NCBI GenBank assembly: GCA_035222895.1
Contig: JAVYIG010007156.1
Coordinates: forward strand, 42,321-106,320
Length of the DNA stretch: 64,000 bases
Source of the DNA: Strongylocentrotus droebachiensis
Lineage: Eukaryota > Echinodermata > Echinoidea > Camarodonta > Strongylocentrotidae
Reading direction: 5' to 3'
Positions within the stretch are counted from its first letter, which is position 1, and each line of letters opens with the position of its first letter. This document shows, piece by piece, positions 62,936 through 64,000 of the stretch. Made by a program: the position numbers and the translations under genes. The notes under the pieces were generated by a model. It ran no database searches. It was not told the DNA's origin and saw only the letters and a program-made list of their open reading frames with translations.

Positions 62936-63160
62936 TACTTTTATAAATGTATGCTTCCTGGGAGAAATTTCAATTAATTAAACATATTTGTGGCTTACAC
63001 CCAGTAAATAAGATCGATTGATCGATCTGTATTGAAAAACAAATCTTGGAACAGCGGGACTTGAACCTGCATCAATTGCTTTGCCGGGCAGCGAATCTAG
63101 CCACAAATATGTTTAAATAATTAAAATTTCTCCCAGGAAGCATTACATTTATAAAAAGTT
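62936..63160 (-). mobile_element. tRNA-like core flanked by 60-bp inverted arms
   Basis: The arms at 62936-62995 and 63099-63160 are inverted copies of each other; both contain TGCTTCCTGGGAGAAATTT and AAACATATTTGTGGCT. Between them, on the minus strand, is a tRNA-like segment with CGCTGCCCGGCAA, a perfect B box GGTTCAAGTCC and GTTCCAAGA. A GATCGATTGATCGATC palindrome and TTTACTGGGTGTAAGCCAC follow. It shares its core with the repeat at 63258-63392 in the opposite orientation. It is more likely a tRNA-derived SINE or MITE than a working tRNA, because the acceptor stem and anticodon arm do not fold canonically by eye. Confidence 0.7.
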
Positions 63161-63257
63161 ATTGTCCTATGGCGGACTAATGAATATTAATGAGTCAGAA
63201 TTAATAAGGGGAGCTTAGGTATTTGTTCTAGTTCATCGTGACTGTGCTATGGACCAG

Positions 63258-63392
63258 TAATGGCCTGGTGGTTGAGTCGCTGCCCGGCAAGCAGTAGATG
63301 CAGGTCCAAGTCCCGCTGGTTCCAAGATTTTGTCTGACTTGTTTTTCAATACAGATCGATTTATCGATCTTATTTACTGGATGTAAGCCACT
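63258..63392 (+). mobile_element. tRNA-derived SINE-like repeat (short)
   Basis: It contains an A-box-like TGGTGGTTGAGTCGC, CTGCCCGGCAAGCAG and the B-box-like GGTCCAAGTCC. The 3' body is GTTTTTCAATACAGATCGAT, then TTATCGATCTTATTTACTGG and ATGTAAGCCAC. The same order is seen on the minus strand at 62996-63098, so this is a dispersed repeat family. It is not called as a tRNA gene. Confidence 0.7.
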
Positions 63393-64000
63393 AATAATAA
63401 TACAATGAGTTTGTGATCAATGGTAAAATACAGTCAGAAATAGTACATGTGCTAGTCGAGCCTGACTCTCGTTATCTAAAGCGTAAACTAAAGTAAAAGA
63501 AGAATACATGATAGGTTTCCAAATCCTATATAAGACTCGTGTACAATCCCCAAAACCAGACTATACAGTATAATTACAAAGTTTTTAATTCATGGCTTTA
63601 ACCTAAAAGTAATTTTGTTAAGTTTTTACGTTTAGTGAAATACAGATTTGAATTAGTGTCACTCTTCATCAGGTGTGTTTGTTTATTTCATTTCTATTTC
63701 TTTATTCGACAACATGAATAATATACATAGTTGAAATTGAGATTCAGATTTGGCGCTAAACCCGTTTCAGCTGTACTGGCAAATACAGTTGTTCTTTCAT
63801 ATCAGTAGAACATACAAATTGTCATTTCTACCATCCGGAACGACGCCCAAAATCGTATTCACAATCTCCTTTACAACATCAATTTATATCTGTTCAATTG
63901 CCTGACACAAAATAGAGTCAGTGGAAATGTTGGTCAGTGAACCAAGCTGACTTCACTGACATTTGCTACAAGATGAGATCCCATTTAGAGGCTCCTATCA

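Larger units (their letters stand above)
61516..64000 (+). other. Downstream intron (partial) of the synaptotagmin-like gene
   Basis: It begins at the GTAAAG donor at 61516. No further C2B exon could be recognised to the end of the window. It contains a CT microsatellite and two tRNA-like repeats, listed separately; 61965-62930 and 63395-64000 are A/T-rich with nothing recognisable. Confidence 0.65.

Noticed and set aside
63258..63330. Possible functional tRNA gene
   Set aside because: The B box is tRNA-like but the acceptor stem does not pair, no clear anticodon loop is seen, and the sequence recurs as part of a longer repeat.
1..64000. CRISPR arrays, bacterial operons, phage or plasmid genes
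   Set aside because: None seen. Repeats are eukaryotic micro- and minisatellites without regular unique spacers, and there are no runs of tightly packed genes.

Overview
This is a non-bacterial, intron-dominated window from an animal genome. It has low gene density, canonical GT-AG spliced exons, very many (CT)n/(GA)n microsatellites, tRNA-derived SINEs and small inverted-repeat transposons. The repeat set suggests a marine deuterostome, most likely an echinoderm such as a sea urchin. It includes foldback elements built of short tandem units, a short element with GGGGGGTGTTTCACAAAG termini, and SINEs ending in (ATT)n. The species cannot be fixed from the sequence alone.

Only one gene can be supported: a synaptotagmin-family gene on the + strand that runs off both ends of the window. 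Three internal exons are visible. Exon a (21608-22013) encodes a serine- and arginine-rich linker and the first strand of a C2A domain. Exon b (59002-59362) encodes the rest of C2A. Exon c (61389-61515) encodes the start of C2B. The reading frame is continuous across both junctions (phase 2, then phase 0). The protein looks most like synaptotagmin-12: basic-residue phosphorylation-type sites lie ahead of C2A, and several Ca2+-ligand aspartates are missing from both C2 domains. The N-terminal membrane segment and the rest of C2B lie outside the window. The end of exon b is ambiguous. The plain frame loses the conserved C2A tryptophan, while a one-base frameshift would restore a TGW motif.

The rest is intron, at least 21.6 kb upstream, then 37.0 kb, 2.0 kb and at least 2.5 kb. 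By region: 0-12 kb has two copies of a 394-396 bp TTAA-bounded MITE, a CA-rich minisatellite and the first foldback element. 12-21 kb has a 74-bp tandem array, a MITE and two SINEs. 22-31 kb has a small MITE, a CpG-rich promoter-like patch, a perfect X-box and several CRE octamers. 32-35 kb has a tandem array with two nearly identical 1,166-bp units plus two decayed ones. 36-52 kb has MITEs, LINE 3' remnants, dense microsatellites and a second foldback element. 52.1-54.7 kb has an inverted MITE copy and a composite foldback element disrupted by another transposon that carries a 24-copy minisatellite. 55.9-56.6 kb has a Tc1/mariner-like foldback element. 62.9-63.4 kb has two oppositely oriented tRNA-like repeats, one flanked by 60-bp inverted arms. 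No transposase or reverse transcriptase frame is visible, so all mobile elements here look non-autonomous or truncated.
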